A DNA stretch of 64,000 nucleotides, from NCBI GenBank assembly GCA_028023455.1, contig JAQFVV010012420.1, positions 312,001 to 376,000 of the forward strand, read 5' to 3'. This DNA is from Epiperipatus broadwayi. Taxonomy: Eukaryota; Onychophora; Udeonychophora; Euonychophora; Peripatidae. The position numbers were made by a program, and so were the translations under genes. The notes beneath the pieces are model-generated. The model did no database searches, was not told the origin of the DNA, and was given only the letters and a program-made list of their open reading frames with translations. Below, piece by piece: positions 36,906-47,531 of this stretch (positions within the stretch are counted from its first letter, which is position 1; each line of letters begins with the position of its first letter).

Positions 36906-39255
36906 CTCCACAACAATTGAAAGATGAAAGTGCTGTAGGTAATTTTGGTTATGGTAATAGAAATGAGAGAGGACATAGACTTGTGGAGTTTGCAGAAAAA
37001 GAAAAACTTTATATTATGAATTCTTTTTTTGAAAAAAATGTCGAAAGGAAATGGACATGGAAGCATCCAAATGAAGATATAGCAGAATTGGATTATATTT
37101 TGACTAACAGAAAATACATATTTCAAGATTGTAATGTTCTTAATAAATTTAACATAGAAAGTGATCATCGATTAATAAGATATGATACGTGTTAATGCAA
37201 AACTAGAGAGACAAAAATTATTAAGAAAAACAATATTTACAGTTGATATTACTAATCTTCAGAAACATTTTAATGAATTTAAATTAGATCTTACAAATCG
37301 GTTTCAAATATTAGTAGATTTTGAACATGATTCAGACTTGAATGAAATTAATATGAAAATAAGTGATATACTTTTAAAAACTGCAACAAAGATAGCTGGT
37401 AGAAAAAAGCAACAATTGACCAATAACATTTCTACTGAGACAAGAGAATTTATGAAGAAAAGAAGGAATATGAAGATATGCAAATATGATGCATTAAAGA
37501 GACTTGAATAAAACCAAATTTTGTAAAATGGTGCAGAAAAGAGTTGAATATGATATAAGAAAGTATAACTGTGAACTAGCAAGGAAAACTGTAGAAGAGA
37601 ATAAAAGTCTGAAGAATGTAAAAAAACTTTTTGGTATTGGTAGGAAATTTATGTCTGCAATAAGAAAAAAAAGATGGAATTATTAATGGGTAAGAAAACT
37701 TTTATCACGAATTATATAGTAATAAAGAATAAGTACCTTCTATATCTATTACATCTTCCGAATTGCCCAGAAATTTAAATAAAGAAGTGAGATAGGCAAT
37801 TAAATGTAACAAAGAAAAGGTTCCATGTAATGATGGAATTATAATTAAAATATTAAAAGAAGCAGGTGACGAAATAGAAAAAAATTTAGCAAAGTTATAT
37901 ACCAAATGTCTAAATGATAAAGATGTGCCAGATGATTGGATGAATGCAGTATTAATATTAATATTTTAAAAAGGTGATAAAGAAGATATTAGAAATTACA
38001 GACCTATCAGCCTTTTATCAGTTTTATACAAAAATTTTACCAAGATAATTACAACTCGTCTACACAAAACATTGGATTTCCACCAACCAAGAGAAAAGGC
38101 TGGATTTAAAAGTGGTTTTAGTACAGTAGATCATATCCAGGTATTGAGAGAAGTTATAAAAAGGACAAATGAATATGAGTTGCCATTATGCTTTGGATTT
38201 GTAGATTATGAAAAGGCATTTGATTCTATAAACATTTCTTCTGTGATTAAAGCATTGGATCATCAAGGTATAGATCCAGGATATTGTCATATTTAAAAAA
38301 TATTTATAAAAATGCAACAGCAACAATTAGATTACATAATGATACTAGGAAAGTCAACATTGAGAAGGGTGTAAAACAGGTGACTCCATATCTCCAAAAC
38401 TTTTTACAGCAGTGCTGCAAGAAGTATTTTGTGGATTAAAATGGAAAGCTAAATGAGTGAAAATAAATGGAGATTATTTAAGTTATTTAGATTTTGAATA
38501 TGATGTAGTTGTTTTTGCAAATAATGCTTTAGAGCTGCAGGAAATGTTGCAGGAGTTATCAGATGAAAGTAGGACTAAAGATAAATGTTAAAAAGACTAA
38601 ACTAGTATTAAATGGATTTTCTCAAAATATGAAAATGAAGATTGATTATGATGAATTAGAAAAAGTTAACAGTTATAAATACCTTGGTCAGATTATTAAT
38701 TCAGATGGAAACATAATGGATGAAATTAATCATAGAATTAAACTTATTTGGAGTGCTTTTGGTAGAAATAACTTGATACTAAAAGGAAATATGCCTATGT
38801 GTTTGAAAAGGAAGTTTTTAATAAATGTGCTTTACCAGTTCTTACTTATGGATCTGAGACTTGGACACTTAATAGAAAAGCAATACAGAGACTTCAGACC
38901 ACTCAAAAAAGTATGGAGAGATGTATGTTGGAAGTAACAAGAAGAGATCGAAAACGCAATGTATGGGTAAGAGAACAAACAGGTGTTACTGACCTCATTG
39001 AAAAAATTAAAAGACTGAAGTGGAGTTGGGCTGGACATATTCCTAAAAGAGATGATAATAGATGGACAATTGAAATCTTAAACCAAATTCCAAGAGATTA
39101 TAAAAGACCCAGAAAGAGACCACATGTGAGATGAATGGATTAATAAGAAAGTGTGCAGGAGTAATGTGGAGAAGAGATGCTAAAGATCGGAGAAAATGGG
39201 TTGAACTTGGAGATACCTTCATCCTGCAATGGATTGATAATGATTGATGATGATG
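36906..39255 (+). pseudogene. RTE-clade LINE, 5'-truncated and inactivated
   Basis: Order on the plus strand: end of an APE-type endonuclease (GNRNERGHRLVEF, TWKHPN, IDYIL-like AELDYILTNR, SDHRLIRYD at 36930-37190), a linker, then RT (NYRPISLLSVLY near 38000; REKAGFKSGFSTVDHIQVL; LCFGFVDYEKAFDSI near 38200). The FADD box reads FEYD near 38490. The thumb follows (KINVKKTKLV, YKYLGQIINSDG), then TYGSETWTL and GHIPKRDDNRWT. The 3' end is a TGATGATGATGAT-type repeat at about 39240-39256. RTE elements are known for this C-terminal signature and short simple-repeat tails. Frameshifts and stops at about 37190, 37510, 37965, 38295 and 38400-38560, plus loss of the catalytic DD, make it dead. Confidence 0.88.
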
Positions 39256-39257
39256 AT

Positions 39258-40945
39258 ATATGCACATGAGTAAACTGATCTAATTCAATTAAATATCATA
39301 TTTTATTATTCTCTTTATGAACATCATTAATAAAATAAACACTTGAAAACAAATGTATGGATGGATGGATTCACATTTTTAGAAAGAAAAAAATTAACAA
39401 TGAATGGTAAGTACAATTATCTCTCTTTTTTCCCCCAATAAATTTGTGTAAAATATGTTTAGAGCATTAAAAATATTTTAATTTTAAAACTAACATACAT
39501 AAATCAACAATTTATGAATAAATTTTAAAATATTTAAATTCTTTATTTTTTTATTTTATTTTAATTATCATATTTTCTTAGTATTATTGGTTTTTTATGT
39601 TAGTTTTGATGAGCAATTTAATGTTTCATTTTTTTCATGATGCAATACTAAGTTATTGTGAAAATAGAATCTTTAACAGATGCAAAAAAAAAAAAAAAAT
39701 CAATATGGCATTTTTAGTAGCAGCTCCAATTAATGTGTTATTAAGTTAAAAAAACTTAATATATAAATTTTGTTCTCAAATTTAATTGTTTAAATATTAG
39801 TTCACTAGTAGGTATTTCTTCTAATAGCAAAAAAGCCATCTAATGTCAGTGTAATTTCTGGTCCTCTTTTTATAACAATAGTAGAAGTATTTCAAAAACA
39901 GGAAAAACCATATAAGTGAACATCCCAAGAAATGCTTTTTCATAAACTTAATCGAAGTCCTTAGAAATAATACCAAAAGCAACTTCTTTTCACCACAATT
40001 GAAAAAGAGAAAAAAAATGTTGGAAAATATCAGGAAAAGTTCACAAATCAAACTCTTAGATGAATAGTTGCTACAACTAGAAACTCTGGAAAGGATTGAA
40101 AACAAGACAAAAATTTTAGAATAATTTTAAAAAAGATGGAATAGTAAAGTTATATTTTAGAAAATACAATTAAAAATTCAGATTTTCTTAAAGTGCATCT
40201 AATTACTATAGTTAGAAATAAGCTTATTGAAGATATATATTTGAGAAAGAAAACTAATTTTTTACATCATTAATAATAAATCCACAAATGTTACAGAAAC
40301 TAATAAACTTGACAGGAGTGAATAATTTAAAATTACAATACTTTTCTCTTTGTTAAAAGTACTGAGAAATTCTTTGTTGGAAAACTTTATTAAATCAAAA
40401 TTTTAACATAAATAAATAAAAATTACAACACTTAAATCATTTAAGTGTCTGCTACCAATTCATTATAAAAAGATGTTTTATATAATAGCCAATTTTGCAT
40501 TGTATATTATGTCAATAGAAGGCTTACAGAATTAATCACAAATCAGAATAGGCTTCAATCTTATTTATGTTAAGCAGATTTTATTTTATTTGTAAATGTG
40601 AAAGATGAAACAAATATAATTATTAAATATGATAGTTTTAAACAGAAATTTGTAATTATATTTTTGAAAAGTAGGAAGTATAACCAGGCTTGAATCTTAT
40701 TTTTATTAAGATTTTATTTATTTTAGAAAGATGAAATAAATATAATTATTACAGTAAATCTATAATTATATTTTGGAAAACTATAATTGATTCCATTTTT
40801 TAAATAAATAAAATTTGTTATGAGTATATTATATAGAAAATATGTTATGATAAAATTAACAATTATTATGTGTTGCTTTTATACAAACAATAAAGAACAA
40901 AGGCAAAACTCTCCTTATAGTAGTGCCACCCTGTGCCAAACAGAG
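39258..40945. other. AT-rich non-coding stretch
   Basis: No gene is recognised. A short (ATGG)n run is at about 39355-39371 and an A16 run near 39685. Confidence 0.5.
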
Positions 40946-41165
40946 TAATCAATGGATGCCAGAAGGCTTGTGCATAAAATCCCTATCTAGTGCCTACTCA
41001 TCCAATATCCCCAGACTAGTTTCTGGCTTGTAGCCATCATCAGTGAGGAGCCTTGGATCTGAGAGCACTGCATCTAGATCTTAGGATCTAATGCAACCCT
41101 CCAGCAGCCACCTTTTAACTCTACTTTACTACAAAACTATGAGAATGAAATTGAAAACACAATAA
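40946..41165 (-). repeat. Single copy of the ribozyme-bearing repeat found in the 35-kb foldback
   Basis: About 220 bp match 34931-35150 with roughly a dozen differences: same words GTAATCAATGGATGCCAGAA, TCTAGTGCCTACTCATCC, GAGAGCACTGC and CCTTTTA. Only one orientation is present here, so this is a monomer or a truncated copy. No target duplication is evident. It carries the best-preserved hammerhead of this family (41008-41049). Confidence 0.9.
41008..41049 (-). ncRNA. Type I hammerhead ribozyme, all core elements intact
   Basis: Reading the minus strand from 41049: stem I TCCTCA (41049-41044), CTGATGA (41043-41037), stem II TGGC-TACAA-GCCA with 4 perfect pairs (41036-41024), GAAA (41023-41020), minimal stem III C-TA-G with T16.1, cleavage triplet GTC ending at 41014, stem I TGGGGA (41013-41008). 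Stem I is 6 bp (one G-U). Every universally conserved core base is present. The self-complementary ACTAGT at stem III suits dimeric cleavage as described for Penelope-type hammerheads. Self-cleavage is predicted, not shown. Confidence 0.8.
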
Positions 41166-42185
41166 TATTTTCAATCTAAGCTCAATAGCTTATATAGTCA
41201 TATGGGTCTGAACTCAATTCAGCACCCATACACCAAAATATCTAAATATGTTAAAAATCTGTTATAAGATTTGATTCAAGTAAACAATCAAAGAAATAGA
41301 AATTCTAATTTAAATAAAAGCATTTAAAAAGACTCAGCTTTTATTGTAATACTGAAAATATAATTAATTACAACAACAACAAAATCATATAAAACAGCTA
41401 ATATAAATATATATTATTAGTACATTAATATACATTTGTACTTATTCACATCTTTTTAAAATAAAATCAGTTTATTAACAAATGTTATTTATAATAATAT
41501 TCACTAATAAATTGTATTTAATTTTATTAATTGCATAATATTTAAATTTAACACATTTTAATTTATACATTGTTCCAAATATTTGTTTTCCACTTAAGCT
41601 TTAGCATGACTAATAATCAGCAAGAGTGTTGCCCATTAGTTTCCTTTTGATTAAATTCCATTTTTCATCAGTAAATTAACATATAATTTTTATACTTTAA
41701 TTTTAATTGTTTATAGATGGCATCTGTAATCATAAGGGATAAAAATATAATTTCTGACATTTCCACTTTAGGAAACACATTTTAAGAGAATTTTTTTTTT
41801 TTTGTATTTGAGTTATGGCAATGAAGTAAGTTGTTTTTTTCTTTTACTTTCACATTGTTTAGTATTTAATCTTGTTTATTCTTTGTAAGTACATAATATT
41901 TATAAATAGCTTTTTAAAAATATATTTTGCTTTTTATAAATATCAAACTTATAAAACAAGAGAAATAAAATATTTTGCATTAGTAATATTAAAAATATTG
42001 ATTGCTGTTTTTTTTTTTCACAAGATATTTTTAATAAAAATACATTTTTTAACTAAATATACTAATAAATAATATAACTAAAGATCACATATAAGAAAAA
42101 TAAATTCAACACCTAGAAAGAATTCAATATACTAAAATAAAGATCATAGAGGTCAATTCTATGTAGGGTATAATGTTAGGCTAGA
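41166..42185. other. AT-rich non-coding stretch
   Basis: No gene is recognised. It is the upstream flank of the LINE beginning near 42186. Confidence 0.5.
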
Positions 42186-44877
42186 AGAAATTGTTAAAAT
42201 TTGGTTTTTGAACATGCAAGGTGGTAGGAGACCAGAAAAGTGGCTGGAATTAAATAAGGCAATTGAAAATGAAGAGCTTGAGGTATTAGCAGTAGTGGAA
42301 ACTCATCTAAGAGAAGAAGAAGAACCTATTTTGGAAGAAGTGGCATGGCAGGGTATAAATAGAAAAGAAAAAAAAGGGGGTGGTGGTATAGGTGTTATAT
42401 CAAAAAAATATTTAAATATTGCTAAACGTCAAGAGAATTAATGGTTTGAAATAAGGTAGGATAGACAAGATTTGATGGTGGCTGTAGTGTATATAGCCAC
42501 TGGAGATAGTCAAACTGTAATGGAGTGGACCAGTAGTATATATGAATGCGTAGTTAAGGATATACAGAGTTTTAAAGAAAAGGGGAAGAGAATAATGGTT
42601 ATAGAGGATATGAATGGGCATATTGAAGAAATTGATGATGTAGATAATAAAAATGGTCAGTTTTTGAAAGAATTTTGTCAAAGAGTAAATTTGAGCATTG
42701 GGAATTTATCAAATATTTATGAGGGATAATACACATGGTGTAGGAATAATATATTTCACACAATAGATTATGTATTGGTAGAGAAAGAGGGAATGAATAA
42801 AATACGGAAAATTAAGGTGTTTGATGGTTAGTAATGTGATGGAGGATAAATATAAAGGTAGAAACAATAGTGAAAGATGTAGATGGAGAGTGAATGATAA
42901 GAATAAGTTGGAAGAGTATAAGATAAAAGTTGAAGAAACCATGGAACAGTTGGTTAGGGATGAGTATAAGGACTGGTGTAGTGAAATAAAAAAGTGGCAA
43001 ATAGGGTTTTAGTTGAGAATATGCAGAAGAATAAAAGTAATAAAAAAATGAGAGTTAGTAAAAGTGTAAAAGAGAGGAAAGAAGCAAGCAGAGAATATAA
43101 GTGTGCTATTAAGAGCAAAGAGAGTGAAAACGATATTAAATGTTAAATGGGGAAAGTACTTAGAAAAGAAAAAAGTTGGCTAAAATGGATAATTATAGAC
43201 AGAGGATGAAGTTGAATAGTAAATTGTTGGAGGATATTAATAAAAGTGGAAGAGATGGGAGTTTTTGCCATTACATTAAAAGGAGAAATGTAGGGGAAAG
43301 AGAGATAGTATTAATAGATGATGAGGGAATAGAGTGTAGCTCTAGAGAAGAGGTAGAGAGAATCTTAAATAGATATGTAATGGATATAGAAAAGATGTTA
43401 GATGTGAAGGACTTAGTGATAGAGAATATGAAAACATATAGTAATGGGAATATTAGGTTCCCAAAAATGAACTGAATGAGGCAGGGAAGAGATTGAAAAG
43501 TGGCAAGGCGAGAGATTTAGCTGGGTGGGCAGCAGAGATAGTAATGAATTTAGGGCATAGAGCAAATGCAAAGTTATTATTATGTTTTAATAAGATGGCA
43601 CAGAAGAGAGTTTTTCCGGGTAGTTGAAGTAATACAAGAATAAGATTATTATTTAAAGGAAAGGGTAAAGATCATAGAAAGTTAAATAATTATAGACCGA
43701 TAGCGGTAACGTCAGTTTTATACAAAGTTGTCTCATATATGGTAGCTGGAAGAGTTGTAAAATGGATGGAAAAGAATAATTTAGTGGGGAAAATGCAAGG
43801 AGGTTTTAGGTCAGACAGGCATATAGGAGATAGTTTGTTTGTAGTGACACAACTTATGGAGATGAGTAGGAATTCAGGTAGATCATTATATATGAGTTTT
43901 ATAGATATAGAGAAAGCATATGATAGAGTAAATAGAAAGAGATTATGGGTAAGGTTAACAAATTTGGGAATGGATGAAGCTTTAGTAAAAATTATTAAGA
44001 AATTATATGAAAATAATTATTATACTTACCAATTAGGGGATACAGAATCAGTTAAGGCAAGGATGCCCTATGTCAACTATTTTGTTGTATTTGAGTGAAA
44101 TGGAGAAAGCAATAGAAAGACTAGGAAGACGGATAGAGATACCGTTAACAGGTGGCAAGGTAGTATATACTTAGTCGGGTCTTTTTTTTTTTGTGGATAT
44201 CTTTTTGTGTGCAGAAAAGAGAAGATATGGAAATTATGTTGAGGAGATGTGCAAGGGTGTTTAAAGAGATGGGATTAAATTTAGTGAAGAAAAATCAAAT
44301 ATAATGATGGTTAATACTGGGGAAAGAGAAGATGTAGAATTTTCATTGGGGGATATAAAGTTAAGTGTGGTGGATAGATATAGCTATTTGGGAATCATCT
44401 TATGTAATCAGGAAAATTGTTTCGATGAATGGAAGAAAAAATTGGGAAATGAAGCAAAGAAAAGAAAGAATTTGATAAAGAAATTAACAGTATTTTCATA
44501 TAATAAATATGATGTAGCTAGAATTGTATGGAAGGGAGTTGCAGTAGCAGGGTTAACATATGGTAATGATGCATTATGTGTTAGTAAAAGGGTTTTAGAT
44601 TATTTAGAGAAAGTACAAAGGGAAGTAGGAAGACATGCATTAGATGCAGAGATGTGGACAGCAAAGGAGACAATTCAAGGAGAAATGAGATGGTCAACTT
44701 TTTGTATGAGAGATGCAAAAAGTAAAATGAAAATGTTTGGTAGGTTGCAGTTTATGGATAGTAAAAAAATAGCCAAAATAGTGTTTAATTGGGTTATGAG
44801 TAAAGGGCAGGTAACAAGATGGGTGAGAAAGGTAATGCAGTATGCAAAAGATTTGGATAAAGAATTTATATCAGTAT
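42186..44877 (+). pseudogene. LINE ORF2 (endonuclease-RT), 5' and central part, interrupted by Gypsy
   Basis: Starts EIVKIWFLNMQGG, an APE-type endonuclease N-terminus, with the catalytic VVETHL and GGGGIGVI. Then MVIEDMNGHI (family GDMNGHI, Gly lost) and TIDYVLVEKE. RT: NNYRPIAVTSVLYKVV (43690), MQGGFRSDRH, MSFIDIEKAYDRVNRKRLW with the first catalytic Asp (43900), then a frameshift in the GCP motif (about 44060). The FVDD box reads FVDIFLC because one codon is deleted (about 44195-44210). The thumb/C-terminal part is open (44304-44877: SYLGIIL, GLTYGNDALCV). Several stops occur (42442, 42729, 43009, 43145). The clade was not assigned. The frame resumes at 53191 after the Gypsy insertion. Confidence 0.85.
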
Positions 44878-46758
44878 TGTAACGGAATAGCGTTACATGG
44901 GATTTGAACCCAGGCATATGAGGTTATATTAAACTATAATCAATTGACGAAATGAATGACAGGAACAAAACTTTTAAAAAAGCGGTCTTGCTTTAATAAT
45001 AAACGAGAAACAGCCGTTTCTAAAGCATGATCGCAGCTATATAAGAGTACCTGTCAAATTTATTGAAATAAAAAAGTAAAAGAGTTTTTTTTATTATTTT
45101 GTGTTTGTTTGTTAAGAATAAATCTATAATCATTAGTTGTAGTTTTTTTTCATTTTTAATTAATTAAAGAGAGAGGAATGATTGAGCGCAAGTTTAACTT
45201 TTATTAAATCATTTGAATCATTTTGAACAAAAGGGGAAAAATGAATAAATTAATTTGCAATATGTTCTGAAATTCCAAGCGATCTAAAATTATTTTAAAT
45301 AGGGGTAATTAGTAAATGTAAAATTAGAGAAATTGAAACAATAGGCAGGATATGTGCTGGTACGCCTAGATAAAATAAGCCAAATTTAGAAACAGAGGTG
45401 AGAAAAAGTGTACACTGCTATTGTACAACTCAGACTTCTGTCTCCAGCGAAACAATACCTGAAAAAAATGGTCAAATTGAGTGAAATTCCAAAGTGGTGT
45501 AAACGATCCCAGAAATCATGGAATTGAGTTAACACTCGATGGACTTATAAGATGAAGGGACTCACAGGTGCATGGGAGTGATTGGGTGAGAAAAATTCAA
45601 GGTGTGAGGGCGGGAAGGAAGAGATCAAAAAGGCCGGACAGCGCTTTTCAAGATTATTAGTATTGAATTAGACTATTATTGATTATTATTAGACTATTGA
45701 AATCTAACGGAGATGCGTTGCTGAACATAAAATTCGCGGCTTGACCGCCGGACCTCCGCGTCCAGCTCAGCTGATTGCCAATAGGATGCTCGTAACACCG
45801 GAGAAACTTCACATAAGGACCACACACGCTTTTGAGACCTTGCAAATTGCCGGAATGCTTCGTTAAAGAAGAAACCATCGCTCAGGATCCCATTACAGTC
45901 TTTCTACGTTCCACAGGTAGCTATCTTTAAATTGTCGTATTCACTTATGCACCAAAATAAAATAACTTTAATAACCAGAACTATTAAAAAACATTAAGCT
46001 AAAATGATAAAGTTACTCTTGACCATTAATGAACGATTCGAGAATCTAACCAAATAAGTTTGCCTACAGATTAACATTCTTTAAAATATGTGCGAAGTCA
46101 CCTTGAAATCTATATTTAATTATCTCGGCTTGCCGATCATATACCTGCATTAATTGTTAGTAAACAGATTAAATAAAACATTTATTTAACTAGTATTTTT
46201 TGTTATTAATTGCTTGGAATTTCAACATAAATTTATATAATAGGAATGAGTGCTAGAGCGATCAAATTTGTTTGTATATGAATGAATGCATTTGATATTT
46301 TTGGTGTTGGGATTTTATTTTATTTATGCTTATGTTTGTTATGTTCTCTTAGATTAAATTAAGTTTGATTAATTTATTCTGTGGGATATAGGGCGGGCCC
46401 TCATATAATAAGTAATTGATCGTGAGTGAAAGATCACAGATACGATGTAATTTGAAGGGTAATATTGGCTGTGTTCGTTTCTTGCTTCCGACTGGAGTGA
46501 TGCACGGGCATGTTTTGTGATATAGTTGAGTGAGCTTATGCACATACGTGGCGGACTCTTATAAAAGTTCTCCTGGCGCCTATTACTTGGATTCAATCCG
46601 AATTTACGTATAAAATAAATAAAGCGTACGTGTATATGTGTTTGAAATTATCTTCACAGAACATTATGTAATCCCCCGGACGCAAGAACACAGCAGATTC
46701 GTAATAGTGACATTATTGAGTGAGCGGTAGCGCGCTCACGCACCACCGGGCGGATACA
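44878..46758 (+). repeat. 5' LTR (1,881 bp)
   Basis: TG...CA bounded. Compared with the 3' LTR I count 8 substitutions (at about 45481-45482, 45520, 45734, 45769, 45779, 46442 and 46727) plus a 1-base and a 4-base homopolymer difference, i.e. about 0.4% divergence. The first 20 bases form a small inverted pair (TGTAAC / GTTACA). A minus-strand B-box-like tRNA T arm lies at 44900-44910. The TATA box at 46560 and the AATAAA near 46615 place U3 at 44878 to about 46588, with R and U5 after that. The LTR is unusually long for the class. Confidence 0.97.
46560..46567 (+). promoter_or_regulatory. LTR TATA box (copy at 52992-52999 in the 3' LTR)
   Basis: TATAAAAG preceded by GC-rich sequence. A start about 25-30 bases on (46588-46595, ATTCAATCC) and a polyadenylation signal AATAAATAAA at 46614-46623 fit a U3/R boundary here. 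The 3' LTR copy is identical and could drive read-through into 53.2 kb and beyond. Confidence 0.6.
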
Positions 46759-46760
46759 TT

Positions 46761-46776
46761 TGGCGCGTCAACGTGG
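46761..46776 (+). promoter_or_regulatory. Primer-binding site, tRNA-Lys-like
   Basis: TGGCGCGTCAACGTGG starts two bases after the LTR. TGGCGC and CAACGTGG match the 3' end complement of tRNA-Lys (TGGCGC-CC-CAACGTGG) except for GT in place of CC. The tRNA identity is therefore probable, not certain. The 755 bases between here and the ATG at 47532 form an untranslated leader with no frame longer than about 70 codons. Confidence 0.65.
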
Positions 46777-47531
46777 CCCGAAACTATTGTTTCAAGTGGT
46801 GGGACCGACGTGGATACAGCTGACGTTTCTAACAACGAAAGCAAATCTAAAAGAGAGGGCGCTCGAAATAACAGAATAAATTATCTATTAAAGCGGGGGG
46901 AAATTTTCGGAATCACCATAAAATAAAATCATTAAACGTTGCTTAAGGGAGTGGGAAAGGGATTTAGTTCTCTTATTAGCACTAAAATAATCAAGCATCC
47001 GAATATACTTAATAGTTGTAGAAGGCTGTGGAATAGCGGGATTCCGTGGAAGAAAGATCGTATATTAAAAGGAAGCAAATTAAAAAATTAATTTCTATGT
47101 TAAAATTAAATGTAAATAATTTAAGCGCAAATAAAAAATATATATATACATCGTTAAAAGACGTATTTATATTCTTGCACAAAGGAAGTACTGTAACTGG
47201 GATCTTGTTAGGAGTTTTGTGTTTTACTTAAAAAAGAGAAGGGGGCTAAAGAAAGAGGTCAACATAGCGTATATATATAAGGACACATATAACCATAGAA
47301 TAGATATAGCCGCACATATAATCGATAGCTGCTGAATAGAAATGGAGGGAACAGAGGGACCTGGGATAGTATGAGCGATAGAAACCAAATTGGAGGAAGG
47401 ACAGGAGCTGTGGGAATTTTGAAGGGCAAGGAGCATCTAAGAATAGGATAAGACAGTCAGTGGGACCCGCGGAGTAGTAGGTATCGAGCCGCGGATTATT
47501 ATAATTAATTACAAATTGGGCATCAAACAGA

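Noticed and set aside
39600-39720. Similarity to 13390-13460 as a shared repeat
   Set aside because: Only one 14-base word (GTTATTGTGAAAAT) is clearly shared; the rest is compatible with AT-rich chance.
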